Both the position numbers and the translations under genes were made by a program. Source: Hypomyces perniciosus (Eukaryota; Ascomycota; Sordariomycetes; Hypocreales; Hypocreaceae). From it: a stretch of 64,000 bases of DNA. How positions within the stretch are numbered: position 1 is the first letter of the stretch; every line of letters starts with the position of its first letter. The stretch is taken from positions 1,364,001-1,428,000 of the forward strand of contig SPDT01000005.1 in the NCBI GenBank assembly GCA_008477525.1, given 5' to 3'. The notes under the pieces are model-generated. The model was given only the letters and a program-made list of their open reading frames with translations. It ran no database searches and was not told the DNA's origin. Positions 1-9,651 of this stretch are shown piece by piece.

Positions 1-2320
1 GAAAAAACCGCTCAAGTCCCTGGAAGAGTCTGCCGTTGCCCTGTTCAACGACGTGGTCAAACCAGGATCCCGTGCTACGCCAGCAACAACCTCACAGCCC
101 TCGTCCCTTGGCGAGTTGGAAATTGCCGCGAGAGTGAACAGACTTACAGAGAGGAACATTGAGGCAACCGAAAAGTTACGCATATTTCAAGACCAGATCT
201 GGCCACATCTCAAAAACTTGCATGGTCAGGTGCCTCGACCCTTGTTCCTCTACACTGCTCACTTCCTGAGTAAAGTCTGCGATGAATTGGTCGAGAATGG
301 GCACACCGGAAACAGTGTCGAATTATCCCAGATGTATAGCAGCATTGACAAGTGGGACCTGGATGTGAGAAACAAGCTCGTCCTCAATATCTGCCACTCC
401 CTGGTTTATCAGAAAAATACGTCAATTGCTCGCGGTGCTCTCCTAAAAGAGCTCGTCGACCTGTGGAAGCACATCTCGCAGCTATGGCGCAAAAGCCAAG
501 TGGGACAGGATTTGCAGTTTGCCTTGCCCTCGGTTACTGAGGTTCTCAAAGATGTTGGGCAAGTGGGCAGTGCGGAAGGCCAGCGAATGCACCCTACTAC
601 CAGAGCTTTGTCGGCCATTTTCCTCCAGTTCCGTCCCGAACAAGCCCGTGATTTAATCCCGGGTCTCTTAGCCACGATTTCTGTGCTCTCAGACCCGAGG
701 TATGCTAGGGTCGATAGAGACATGGAGGCAGCGCCTCTGCTTAACCTAGTAGCTACAGCTCTTGGAAAGGAGAAGGCAACCAAATCATATATCTCGAGCG
801 TGTTCGATGATCGCGTCCTGTTCCCTTCATCAAAGTTAACAGAAATTCAATCGTACGTGGTCCAGCAGTGGCCTTCAGCATCAGCCATACTTTTCAAGGG
901 GGATGCGATCTGGCGACGCAGCTTAGCATCTTCCGCCCAGGGTGCCTCGAGACGTCTCAGTTTCTTCCATAAGCAACTTCGAACGGCACATGGCGCCCAC
1001 AATGTTCCCGCTGTGTTGGCCGTCTGGCGGGATCTTAAGGCTCATATAGGGCAACATCCAAACTTGACCAAGCAGATGCGGGATGATCCCGAGTTCCTCG
1101 ATTATTGGATTCACGTCTGGTGTGCCGTGCGGCGGCCAGTCGAGTTACAGGAAACTCTGGATTTGATGCAGCAGCTGCAGGTGTATCCTTCTGTCAAGAC
1201 GTACACGGCCATGATGCATGGGTGGAAGATATGCAGGGATGCAGACAGGATTGAGGCTCTATGGGAAAAGTTGGCAAGCTCCGGTATGAAACTTGATGTC
1301 ATCATCTGGACTGCGTGCATTTCTGGTCTTGTCGAGGCGGGCAAGCCCCAGGCAGGCATTCGAGTGCTGGCAGATATGCAAGGGCGCTGGAAGAAAGCTG
1401 TTCAGAAGGACGCCCAGCACACGGCGGTCCAGCCAACCATTGAGGTTATCAATGCCGCCTTCAAGGGTCTCATACTCCTGGACCGTAGAGCGGCCTTTGA
1501 TGTCCTGGAATGGGCCGGCCGTGAGCAAATCGAGCCCAATATCCGGACCTACAATATCCTTCTGAGAGAATGTTTCCGGAACGACACACCCGACGATGTG
1601 CAGAGCCTGATGAAGAATATGAAGAAGCAAGGGATCGAGCCGGATGCGGCAACCTTTACTATCATTCTCGAAGAGGTCCTTGGCGCAATGAACGAGGCCT
1701 CGGCCACTGAGCAAGTCCAGGCCGTTCAGCAAGTACTTGCCGACATCGAAACAGCCGGACTCCGGCCTAACCCCGAAACCTATGGCAAGATGCTCTATGC
1801 CGTGGCATCGTTGGCCAATGGTGCGGATGAGGCTATCGACACCGTGTTAGCACACGTGCGTGACCATGGATTCAAGATCACACCACACATGGTCACTATC
1901 CTTATCGAACGGGCTGTCAACCGCGATCCACCAAACATGACAGCCGTGACGGAGTTGCTGCGTGAGAATAACCTCACACACGTCAGTCAGGGCGATCAGA
2001 CGCTGTGGGAGCGTGTCATGAGCGCCCACGCCATCACGGGAGATACAGCCCGCGCGATGACGGTGTTTAACGACCTTGCCAAGGCTGGACGGCCCGTCAC
2101 GTCACTCTCGTGCTTGACGGATTTGCTGGAGGCACTTCTTGCCAATGAACAGACAGATGATGCGCGCCGTGTTGTTAATGTGGTGGTGGGACACAAGACT
2201 GGCATTAGGGAGGATTCGAAGGATGGGAGATACTGGCGCCATCATTTTTGGTATTTGGCCAGAGATAACGGGTTGTTAAATGAGGTACCGCAGGAGCTGG
2301 TCAATATGATGCGTGGATAG
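1..2320 (+). CDS. Pentatricopeptide-repeat (PPR) protein, 5' end cut by window
   Basis: The frame is open from base 2 to a TAG ending at 2320, with no stop or intron signal near the window edge, so the true start lies upstream; at least 772 residues are visible. The middle and C-terminal parts carry helix-turn-helix pairs typical of PPR units, for example around bases 1180-1300 (PSVKTYTAMMHGWK, then a second helix), 1290-1400 and 1530-1700 (EPNIRTYNILLRECF; EPDAATFTIILEEVL). PPR proteins bind organellar RNA, and fungal members of this size, such as the Neurospora CYA-5 type, act in mitochondrial mRNA maturation or translation. The targeting peptide cannot be judged because the N terminus is missing. 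It ends 200 bases from the converging Mis12 gene. The PPR family call is firm; the specific cya-5-like role is a guess. Confidence 0.85.
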   Translation, partial: KKPLKSLEESAVALFNDVVKPGSRATPATTSQPSSLGELEIAARVNRLTERNIEATEKLRIFQDQIWPHLKNLHGQVPRPLFLYTAHFLSKVCDELVENGHTGNSVELSQMYSSIDKWDLDVRNKLVLNICHSLVYQKNTSIARGALLKELVDLWKHISQLWRKSQVGQDLQFALPSVTEVLKDVGQVGSAEGQRMHPTTRALSAIFLQFRPEQARDLIPGLLATISVLSDPRYARVDRDMEAAPLLNLVATALGKEKATKSYISSVFDDRVLFPSSKLTEIQSYVVQQWPSASAILFKGDAIWRRSLASSAQGASRRLSFFHKQLRTAHGAHNVPAVLAVWRDLKAHIGQHPNLTKQMRDDPEFLDYWIHVWCAVRRPVELQETLDLMQQLQVYPSVKTYTAMMHGWKICRDADRIEALWEKLASSGMKLDVIIWTACISGLVEAGKPQAGIRVLADMQGRWKKAVQKDAQHTAVQPTIEVINAAFKGLILLDRRAAFDVLEWAGREQIEPNIRTYNILLRECFRNDTPDDVQSLMKNMKKQGIEPDAATFTIILEEVLGAMNEASATEQVQAVQQVLADIETAGLRPNPETYGKMLYAVASLANGADEAIDTVLAHVRDHGFKITPHMVTILIERAVNRDPPNMTAVTELLRENNLTHVSQGDQTLWERVMSAHAITGDTARAMTVFNDLAKAGRPVTSLSCLTDLLEALLANEQTDDARRVVNVVVGHKTGIREDSKDGRYWRHHFWYLARDNGLLNEVPQELVNMMRG

Positions 2321-2520
2321 ACAGCGGAAGAGCAGGCAGTGTCGGTACATCCGCAACATCTCAACTTGCCCAGGTTTCTCAGCCAACTCATAGATGAATG
2401 TATCTCATATAGAGCCCAAATGGAATCATGATCCTAACCAGGTTCTATCCATCCTATTCCACGAACGCCTTCACAATATCCAGCATTATTCATTCATTTC
2501 CATTACCAGCTTGCATATCT

Positions 2521-3703
2521 CTACGACTCGTCCATAGCTTCACTCTCATCCGCACCTCCGCCACCATTCCCACTAACCTGTTTCCCACCTCCCAGAATCG
2601 CCACAACTTTCTCCAACCCTTCAACCTCCCCTTTGCTTAGTCCCCTCCCTTCGCCCTGCCACTCCCCATCACGCACCTCACCTCCCGGGGCCAACTCCAG
2701 CCCACTCACCGTCTCGAGATACTTCCGCGACGAGGACTCGATATACTCCGCGCGCTCTCGCCGCCAAGACTTAGTAATCGTATCTCCACCACCATCATTT
2801 GCTTCCGTTGTTGAAGGCGCAAGATCGGGTAGGAGAGTCCGCAGCGACGTAGATAGCGAGCGCAGGGCTTGAAGCTGAGACAGCGTGAACTCCGTAGTGG
2901 TAGTGATGGGTTGATCACCACCGCCTTCTTCCAACCCGCCCTTATCGCGCAGGAAGCCAAAGGGTCCTCTCGTCTCCACCTCTTCGCCTGCGTCTTGGGT
3001 TTTGTCCTTGGCCTCGGGTTTGACGCCGCCGTCAGCAGCTGGTACGCCTAATACGCTCCTCAGTTTTCGCAGAAGCACATCATTGCGCGCTTTCTCCGCC
3101 CCAAGCGCAGCATTTAATTTCTGACTCGCTCGCAGACGTCTCCTCAGCGCAGTGATGGATTCCAGCGTAGGACTATCACTCTGCTGCTGTTGTCGATCCT
3201 CCTCCCCCAACGAAGAAAAATCCAGACCTTCGTAGTGAGAGAGCCGCATAAATGGTTGATCCTGCGGCTTGACGGTCAAGATATTTTGCATGACGTAGAG
3301 CTCAAAGATGTCGAAGTTCTTATCGATGGAAGCGTTTAGTAGGGTTTCGAGCTGATGCGTGCCGCTTTCGAGTTCGATCTTGGCGACTTCCTCGGGTGGC
3401 AAGTCTGGGGTGTCTGAGTTGGTTGTGGCGGATTTGGATTTGGATTTCTTCGAGTTGGAGGAGGCGACGAAGCCGAGTTTCTGAGGGGGGATGGAGAGAA
3501 GGAGGCGTTCGACGGAGTCGAGGGCGCGGTCTGCGAGGACGTTGACCATGTTGATGATATCGTCGAGGAGAGACTATAGGATGATTAGCTTTTCAGGGTT
3601 TGATGAATGAGGATGGGATAAAGAAGAATTGGAGACATACGACTGGCGGGTAGCTGAAATGCTCCGTTAGGAGCTCATAATCCGAGTTGCTCGGTGCAGC
3701 CAT
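2521..3703 (-). CDS. mis12: Kinetochore MIND/Mis12 complex subunit Mis12 (Mtw1)
   Basis: Two exons, 3641-3703 and 2521-3573, separated by a 67-base GT-AG intron (donor GTATGT), encode 371 residues. The joined N terminus reads MAAPSNSDYELLTEHF, then SYPPVSLLDDIIN, across the splice junction. This is the hallmark start of Mis12/Mtw1 and decides both the start and the intron. Residues 1-190 form the conserved coiled region; the rest is low-complexity, glycine/glutamate-rich and poorly conserved in fungi. Mis12 is a core part of the MIND (Mis12-Ndc80 network) complex linking inner centromere chromatin to microtubule-binding proteins at the kinetochore. It is transcribed away from the AIM3-like gene, from which it is separated by a 485-base spacer, and converges with the PPR gene. 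Confidence 0.95.
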
Positions 3704-4188
3704 TGCGTATGATATCTGTCTGTGGTGAGCTCTTGGCTTGGTGGTTATTGTATTGCGACGCGATCAGACGCGTCTCAATTAATCCTGCCAAGCAGGTTGT
3801 TGGTCAACGAAATTGGAGGAGAAGACAGCTGGTATGCAACTCTTTTCGATTAGACCAATTCCTTTGGAGCTTCGTATGGCAATTCTTCAGTCTTGAGCAT
3901 GCGACTGCAAGAAGCGTGTGGTTTGCGCAATGATTTTGTTGATCATACTCCGTAAGTGGGGTCGGTCTGGTGATACAATGGTCCCTGAAAGCCTTACGTC
4001 ACCCCACTCCAAGTATAGTACCTTGGTACCTTATCAATCCCTATCAACCCTCCTTAACTACCTACCTAATACCACTTGGCTACCTCATCCAGGAATATTA
4101 CATACCTAGGATCCCCCTGATACAGAACATCATAGTATCTCCTGAGCACCAGCCGCCAGCGGTTTGGTACCACTGATCCATAACCAAG
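3704..4188. promoter_or_regulatory. Divergent intergenic spacer between mis12 and the AIM3-like gene
   Basis: This 485-base spacer holds both start regions. It contains one ATACTCCGTAAG copy of the dispersed motif near 3947 and a GTACCTTGGTACC near-palindrome at about 4019-4031. No clear TATA box or gene is seen. Confidence 0.5.
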
Positions 4189-5489
4189 ATGTCTAAATAC
4201 AAGGCAGCGGTTAAAGACAAATGGTCCGACTCCAGGGGCAAATTGTCCGATACCAAAGGCAAAGTGGTAAGTCCCGCCATCTCCATCCAAATCCCTCTTG
4301 AATCTCCAGAAGACAAGAAGAAACTCACACCATATGCGCATAGACGGGATATATCCCCGGACGCAAGAAGTCCCCCGAACAGTCTACACACGCTGCCGCG
4401 CCACTCAGTTCCCTCCGCGACCCGTCATCCTTCGCTCCTCCGCCTAGACGTACTGGATCCGGTCTCGCGCCGCCTCCTCCCCCAACCCCATTAGGCCAGA
4501 GAAAGGTCATTACTGCACCTTCAAAGTATCAAGATCCAGTGACTGGTTGGGTTGATCCACAGGCCAAACCATCTGGTGAAAGACAATTACTCCTAGAAGG
4601 CCCCGGAGAGGAGGACGACATCCCGCGACCGCCGCAGCCGTATCGGGTAAATACGACGGGTTTGTCGACAGATCATCTTCCCCGGCCGCCAGCGCGAAGA
4701 GATGGATCAGATGGGTGGAGTCCACCTTCGTACGATGATGCCGTCAGTGTGAAGAAATCTCCGGCTCCGACTCCGGGAGGAGCCCCCAGTCTACCTCCGA
4801 GATTACCGCCCCGATCGGGTTCTGGAAGTCCGGACAGAACAAACCCGATATCCGTCCTGGGAGGCGGCCCGCTGAATCAAGGAGCCGTCAGTAGGTTAGG
4901 CGCTGCAGGGATATCGGTGCCGGCCTTTGGCATTGGGCCTCGTAGTCCTGCCGGCGACGACGACGACGACGACTCGCCTCCTCCCCCGCCTCCTCCCCGA
5001 CCGAGGAGTGGCTCGAAGCTCAACGGGTTGCAAAACCGATTTTCTAAGCTAGGGACTTCTACATCTTCTACGGGGACAACACCACCTCCAAGTGAGGGTA
5101 CAACATGGGCGCAGAAACAAGCTGCTCTCAAGACAGCCTCGTCGTTTCAGAAGGATCCATCATCCGTGTCATTCGCCGACGTCAAGACAGCAGCCAGCAC
5201 AGCCAACAACTTCCGCCAACGGCACGGAGACCAAATCTCAGCGGGGGTCAAGAGTGCAAACAACTTGAATCAAAAATACGGTGTCGCCGATAAGGTTGGA
5301 GGTTTTGCTGGAGCGACAGGTCAGGGTGCTGCTGGACTGGGTTTGGCAGGGAAGAAGAAACCGCCGCCGCCGCCTCCCAAAAAGAAGCAAGGCCTCGTTG
5401 GTGATGCACCACCTCCTCTCCCTCCCCATCCTGCTGCGGATGAAGATACGCCTCCTCCAGTTCCACTGTCTACGCGACCTACTTTCTAG
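4189..5489 (+). CDS. Proline-rich protein with polyproline tracts, AIM3/verprolin-like
   Basis: Exon 1 is 4189-4266 and exon 2 is 4344-5489, with a 77-base GT-AG intron (donor GTAAGT, acceptor CATAG), giving about 407 residues. Exon 1 supplies a basic/acidic start (MSKYKAAVKDKWSDSRGK). The body is rich in polyproline SH3- or profilin-type ligands (PPPPPPPRPR near base 4980, KKKPPPPPPKKK near 5355, and PPPLPPHP). It also has a run of aspartates at 4958-4975 and an alanine-rich segment with repeated NNFRQ/NNLNQ helices at 5180-5340. The composition and the block SSLRDPSSFAPPPRRTGS recall fungal 'altered inheritance of mitochondria protein 3', an actin-patch-associated protein. That name is inference; a general actin/SH3 adaptor role is the safest reading. 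The intron placement is well supported because a stop at 4341-4343 is removed exactly at the acceptor. Confidence 0.7.
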
Positions 5490-5841
5490 GCAAACCCGCT
5501 CGGTTTCTTTCGTTTTGTGTATACTTTGAGCATTTTGTCTATACTTTGTTGTCTTCAACTTGGATATTCAGCATAGCCTTTTTCAGCGTTAGTAGAAGGG
5601 ATTGCGTGACTCGGTTCATTGCAGAGTATGGAGCCCTGGCGCCTCAATGAAATTAATAAACTGACGCATAAAATGGCTGGATGAATAACTTTTTTTTATT
5701 TGTCTCTTCTCGTTCTCCTGCTATGAGGTCGAGGGATATATGCCATGCGCCAAGGTAACGCGGAAATGTGACTAGTGCTTCTTCTTCTCCCAAATCACTG
5801 CCCTCACAAGCAGGAGAGTCGGCTCTCGAAACAAGATATGC
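5490..5841. other. Convergent 3' region, AIM3-like / TCTP
   Basis: This 352-base spacer holds the two 3' untranslated regions. It has a T-run at 5691-5697 and AATTAATAAA near 5651, a plausible polyadenylation context for the plus-strand gene. No gene is visible. Confidence 0.5.
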
Positions 5842-6673
5842 TTAGACCTTCATCTCAGACACGCCGTGCTTCCAGACAATAACATAGGGGGTGACGCCGT
5901 CCTCACGGTAGTTAAGGAGGACAACCCTAGACGCCGAGTCAGTAACGGAGAATCTCATTGATAGAAAAACTGGGGATTGGGGTGGTTACGTACATGCCAT
6001 CGGGGTTCATGGACTCGCCGGTGTAGAACTCAAAGTCCTTGAAGTTGGGCAGCAGCTTCTCCTTGACGTAGGTCTGGGCACCTTTCTCGAAGGCGGTGAT
6101 GACAGAGGGGTCGGCATTCTTCTCCACAAGCTTGGCCTTGACAGTCTTCATGTAGCCTAGAAAAATACAAATTTTAGTCAACTGGGATAAGGTTATTGTT
6201 ATTGGGGAGATAGCTCACCCTTCAGGTAGGCGAGGTAGCCCTTCTTGTCAAAGCTGGTGGACTGGAGACGGAAAGAGTGGACGATGTTGTTGACCTTGAC
6301 GGCCTGGTCCTCGACACCTTCTTCGGCCTCCTCAGCAGAGGCATTGGCACCGATGTCTAATGGAGAGAAGGTGTGTTAGTTAGCGTCTGCATGCAGTCTT
6401 CGGGATACCGTATTTGTTGTGACGCACCAACGTCGACGGCGCCCTCCGTGATCATGGCACAGTCAGCCTCGTAGACGATGCCGTCGATCAGCTTGAGGTC
6501 GTACGAGTCCGAGATGATCTCGTCGTCGGTGATGAGGTCCTAAAGAAAATTGCGGGGTCAGTTCAAGGCTCAGAACGATGATGATCTTGATGGTGGGGCA
6601 GAAAGGCGCAAATGCGCGCCAACAAAGGGGAGGTTTTTTGGGGGATTTTCTTACGAACCTTGAAGATAAGCAT
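5842..6673 (-). CDS. tma19: Translationally controlled tumor protein (TCTP/Tma19)
   Basis: Five exons (6659-6673, 6428-6539, 6219-6356, 5994-6156, 5842-5926) sum to 513 bases, or 170 residues, the usual TCTP length. The protein starts [19 protein letters not shown] and ends [14 protein letters not shown]. It contains the TCTP signature [13 protein letters not shown] and the second conserved block [20 protein letters not shown] is an abundant cytosolic, ribosome-associated protein with a Mss4-like fold, linked to translation and stress response. Exon 1 is only five codons long. Its donor, read as GTTCGT, is unusual, but any other donor nearby breaks the conserved MLIFKD start. The following four introns use GTGCGT, GTGAGC and GTACGT type donors with AG acceptors. 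Confidence 0.96.
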
Positions 6674-7214
6674 GGCGGCGACTGTGACGGCACGAAAGGG
6701 CCCAAAGATGTTGCGAAAGGGGGTATTTGAAAGGGTGGATGAAGAAGAAGAGAACGATGTAAGAGGCTAGATGGAGAGAGAGAGAAAAGCGTCTCGATAA
6801 GAAAATTCAAAGCGGGCGGGAGGGTGGCGGCGGTCCTTCTTGGTGGGGTTTTGCCCACTAAGGACAAGCACAAGCACAAGCACAGGTCACAAAAGCACCA
6901 AGCAGAGACGATTATTTTTGCACGCTGCCCCGCCTCAAGCAAAAAAAACCTGCCTCTCTTTTATAGCAGTTAATGCCAAGGTACAATCATAGCAATAGAT
7001 TTAGTAGTAGGAGTAGGAGTAGGTATCACCACAGTCTTGGGCACTCTTCTATCGGGGCAGCATGGCAGTACGCGGCACGCACTAATAACATGGAGATCTT
7101 GTCCCATGGCTGATTGGTTGTACGAGGTGTACAAGAGTGTTGTGTAAGTGTAAGTACATAGTATACTACTATATAAGAGAGAGAGAGAGAGTCGTACGAG
7201 TGATATACTAAAGT

Positions 7215-7492
7215 TAAGGTCCAAAAGTATCCGAACACGAACCATTTTACACCAAAACACACAAATTTGAAACCTTTACAATCACTCTATAAAAAATCTA
7301 AAAAAGATTAAGAGGCCAATAATTTATAAATGATTGGAAAATATATGTTATGTATATATATATACTGCGTTTTAAATTTAATGTTAATGGATTTGTTTAG
7401 GTTTAAATATGTTCTCTTTTTCTTATTCACTATAAGCCCACTGTAATCCACTGTAACCGATTTTTTCGTGTTCGAATACTTTTGGCACCTTA
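7215..7492. mobile_element. Tc1/mariner-type miniature inverted-repeat element (MITE)
   Basis: A 27-base left end (7215-7241) and a 28-base right end (7465-7492) are inverted copies of each other with one mismatch and one single-base gap. Both start TAAGGT and contain CAAAAGTAT and CGAACACGAA. The terminal TA on both sides fits the TA target-site duplication of Tc1/mariner elements. The 220-base interior is AT-rich, has no coding capacity and includes a short direct repeat (ACTGTAATCC, ACTGTAACCG) next to the right end. The element is therefore non-autonomous and would need a transposase supplied from elsewhere. The element type is inferred from the ends; no transposase gene is in the window. 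Confidence 0.8.
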
Positions 7493-8181
7493 TTGTACCT
7501 CATCTTACGAGGAAGTGGTAACTGGAATGTATTTATTCTCACAACTACAAGGGCCGTAGTTGTCAATCAGTGGCTTATCAAATCTACTCCGTACTCTTGG
7601 CCCAACCTCACAAACAAGCGCTGTAAAGTTGGTCTTGATGTAAGAATAATGCTGCATAATTTGTCTTGTGCTTTAGAATACGAAGTACGAATAGTACGAA
7701 CTCCCATTAATGAATTGAGCGGTATTAGCCAGGATCAATTCGTTAATAAATAGTCGAAGCAGGCAAGCCACTGTCAGCAGAGCTGGTTAGTTAGGTTGAA
7801 ATGAAATTTCTAGCAATTACCGAGCACTCCGGGGCAGTCCTAAATTCACCCATTCTCAACATCGGCGTGCGTCATCGGCATGATATCACCATGATATACG
7901 AAGTAGGTACGAATAGAATATGTTCCGTGTAAGTGGTCTGATCCTGGGGATAACACGCGACGCCGGAACATCCAGCAAGCGAAATTGATTGATTGTCCGG
8001 CCCTGTGAAGCACAGAAAAAAAATCATTGGTCTGGGGGCCGCTTTGTTAGGTTAGGGGATAAACGCGGCGGCCGGTCCCACCTCCGAGGCGCCGATGCCA
8101 CGCCTGCAAGACTCTCTCTCTCTCGCTGGGCCACGATATTCAACCCTGGAAGCTTCTTTTACCCCTGCCCTTTTTTGCTCC

Positions 8182-8240
8182 CCTCCTCCCTCCCTCCCTC
8201 CCTCCCTCCGCCATAATACTACTACTACTACTACGACGTT
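8182..8240. repeat. TCCC tetranucleotide tract followed by ACT trinucleotide tract
   Basis: About six TCCC units end at roughly 8208, followed after CGCCATA by about five ACT units. The position, 235 to 290 bases upstream of the sur2 start codon, makes it part of the promoter or 5' leader; pyrimidine-rich tracts are common in fungal promoters. Confidence 0.8.
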
Positions 8241-8474
8241 CCTTTTCTTCCTCGTCACGGAGAATCTACTCCTGGTATTAGTGGCTGCTGTCGTTAGGGT
8301 TCACAATAACCCTCCCTCCGTGCGCGCATACCTAAGCAGAGACGATCCGGATCGGCTCTCCTAGACAAAGCCATCTTCTTTCTATCCGAGCTGCTTGCTG
8401 CATGGTCATCTCCCTCGTCGTGCCCAGCGCACCACCACACGCATCTTGATCACAGACGAACGAACGAACGAATT

Positions 8475-9651
8475 ATGGTCAACGAGTCCTCCGCATCGAC
8501 GGCTTCCGCCATGGCCAACCATACGCTCTTCGACGCGGCGCTTCCGCCACTGCCCACATACAGCCTCGAGCCCCAGCCCGACATGTTCCCCTTCATCTCC
8601 GACCTTTGGCTCTCTCTCGTCCTCCCCGTCATCGTCTACTGGGCCATGTCCCTCTTCTTCCACGCCATCGACGTCCTTGATCTCTTCCCTCAATACCGCC
8701 TCCACACGCCCGAAGAGATCTTGAAGCGGAACCACGCGACGCGCTACGAGGTCGCTCGCGATGTCATTATACAGCAGATCATCCAGATCGCTACCGGCGC
8801 CGTCCTCACATTGATGGAGCCGCCAGAGTTGGTGGGCAAGGCTGAGTACGACGTCGCCGTTTGGGCAACTCGCATTCGTCTCGCTCAGCGCGCGCTGCCA
8901 GGGTTGCTCGGTCTTCTCGGACTTGACGCCACCGCCATCTCCAAGAATATGTCAGCCTCACATCCCTTGCTCGCCGGTGCATTGGCAGGCGGTTACTATC
9001 CATTCCCAGCGGTAGGCTCAGAGATTACTACAACCCCTGCCTTTGCCGCTTGGGAACTGGCTGTTGCCCACGCCATTTACCATGTCCTCGTTCCGGCCTT
9101 GCAATTCTTCGTGGCCATCTTCTTTCTCGATACCTGGCAGTACTTCCTTCACCGTCTGATGCATATAAACCGTTGGATGTACAGTAAGTTCAGCTGTTGC
9201 GCGATTCCCACTTGAAGCTTGTCACGACGTCCCTGCTAACCAATCTACCAATCCAGCTACTTTCCACTCCAGGCATCATCGTCTCTATGTCCCCTACGCT
9301 TATGGTGCCCTTTACAACCATCCTTTCGAAGGTTTCCTCCTCGATACGCTTGGCGCCGGCATCGCATTCAAGTTGACTGGCATGACTATTCGCCAAGCCA
9401 CCTGCTTCTTCGCTATCTCAACCATCAAGACAATCGACGACCACTGCGGCTATGCTTTCCCCTGGGACCCCCTCCAGCTCATCACAAGTAACAATGCCGC
9501 CTATCACGACATCCACCACCAAACGTGGGGCATCAAAGCCAACTTCTCGCAGCCCTTCTTCACCTTCTGGGATCAGCTCTTGGGGACGAAGTACACGGGA
9601 TCTCGAACCGACCGGCTGGCCGACAGGAAGCGGACTCAGAAAGCTCAATGA
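8475..9651 (+). CDS. sur2: Sphinganine C4-hydroxylase Sur2 (fatty-acid hydroxylase superfamily)
   Basis: Two exons, 8475-9183 and 9257-9651, joined by a 73-base GT-AG intron, encode 367 residues. The three histidine clusters of the di-iron membrane hydroxylases are present: HRLMH at the end of exon 1, HSRHH at the start of exon 2, and HDIHH at about base 9508-9522. The motif RLYVPYAYGALYNHP after the second box is characteristic of Sur2/SYR2. Several hydrophobic segments (around bases 8600-8650 and 9050-9140) anchor it in the ER. It converts dihydrosphingosine to phytosphingosine in sphingolipid synthesis. The start was taken at the first ATG of the long frame; a second in-frame ATG 12 codons later is possible. 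Yeast Sur2 is of similar length (about 349 residues). Confidence 0.95.

Larger units (their letters stand above)
6674..8474. other. 1.8-kb spacer between TCTP and sur2, with MITE and microsatellites
   Basis: This divergent spacer carries the promoters of TCTP (left) and sur2 (right). Within it lie a GA repeat (about 7176-7191), the 278-base MITE listed separately, a TCCC/CTA microsatellite block near 8182-8240, and the motif CTACTCCGTACTC near 7587. Short open frames here have no recognisable product. Confidence 0.6.
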
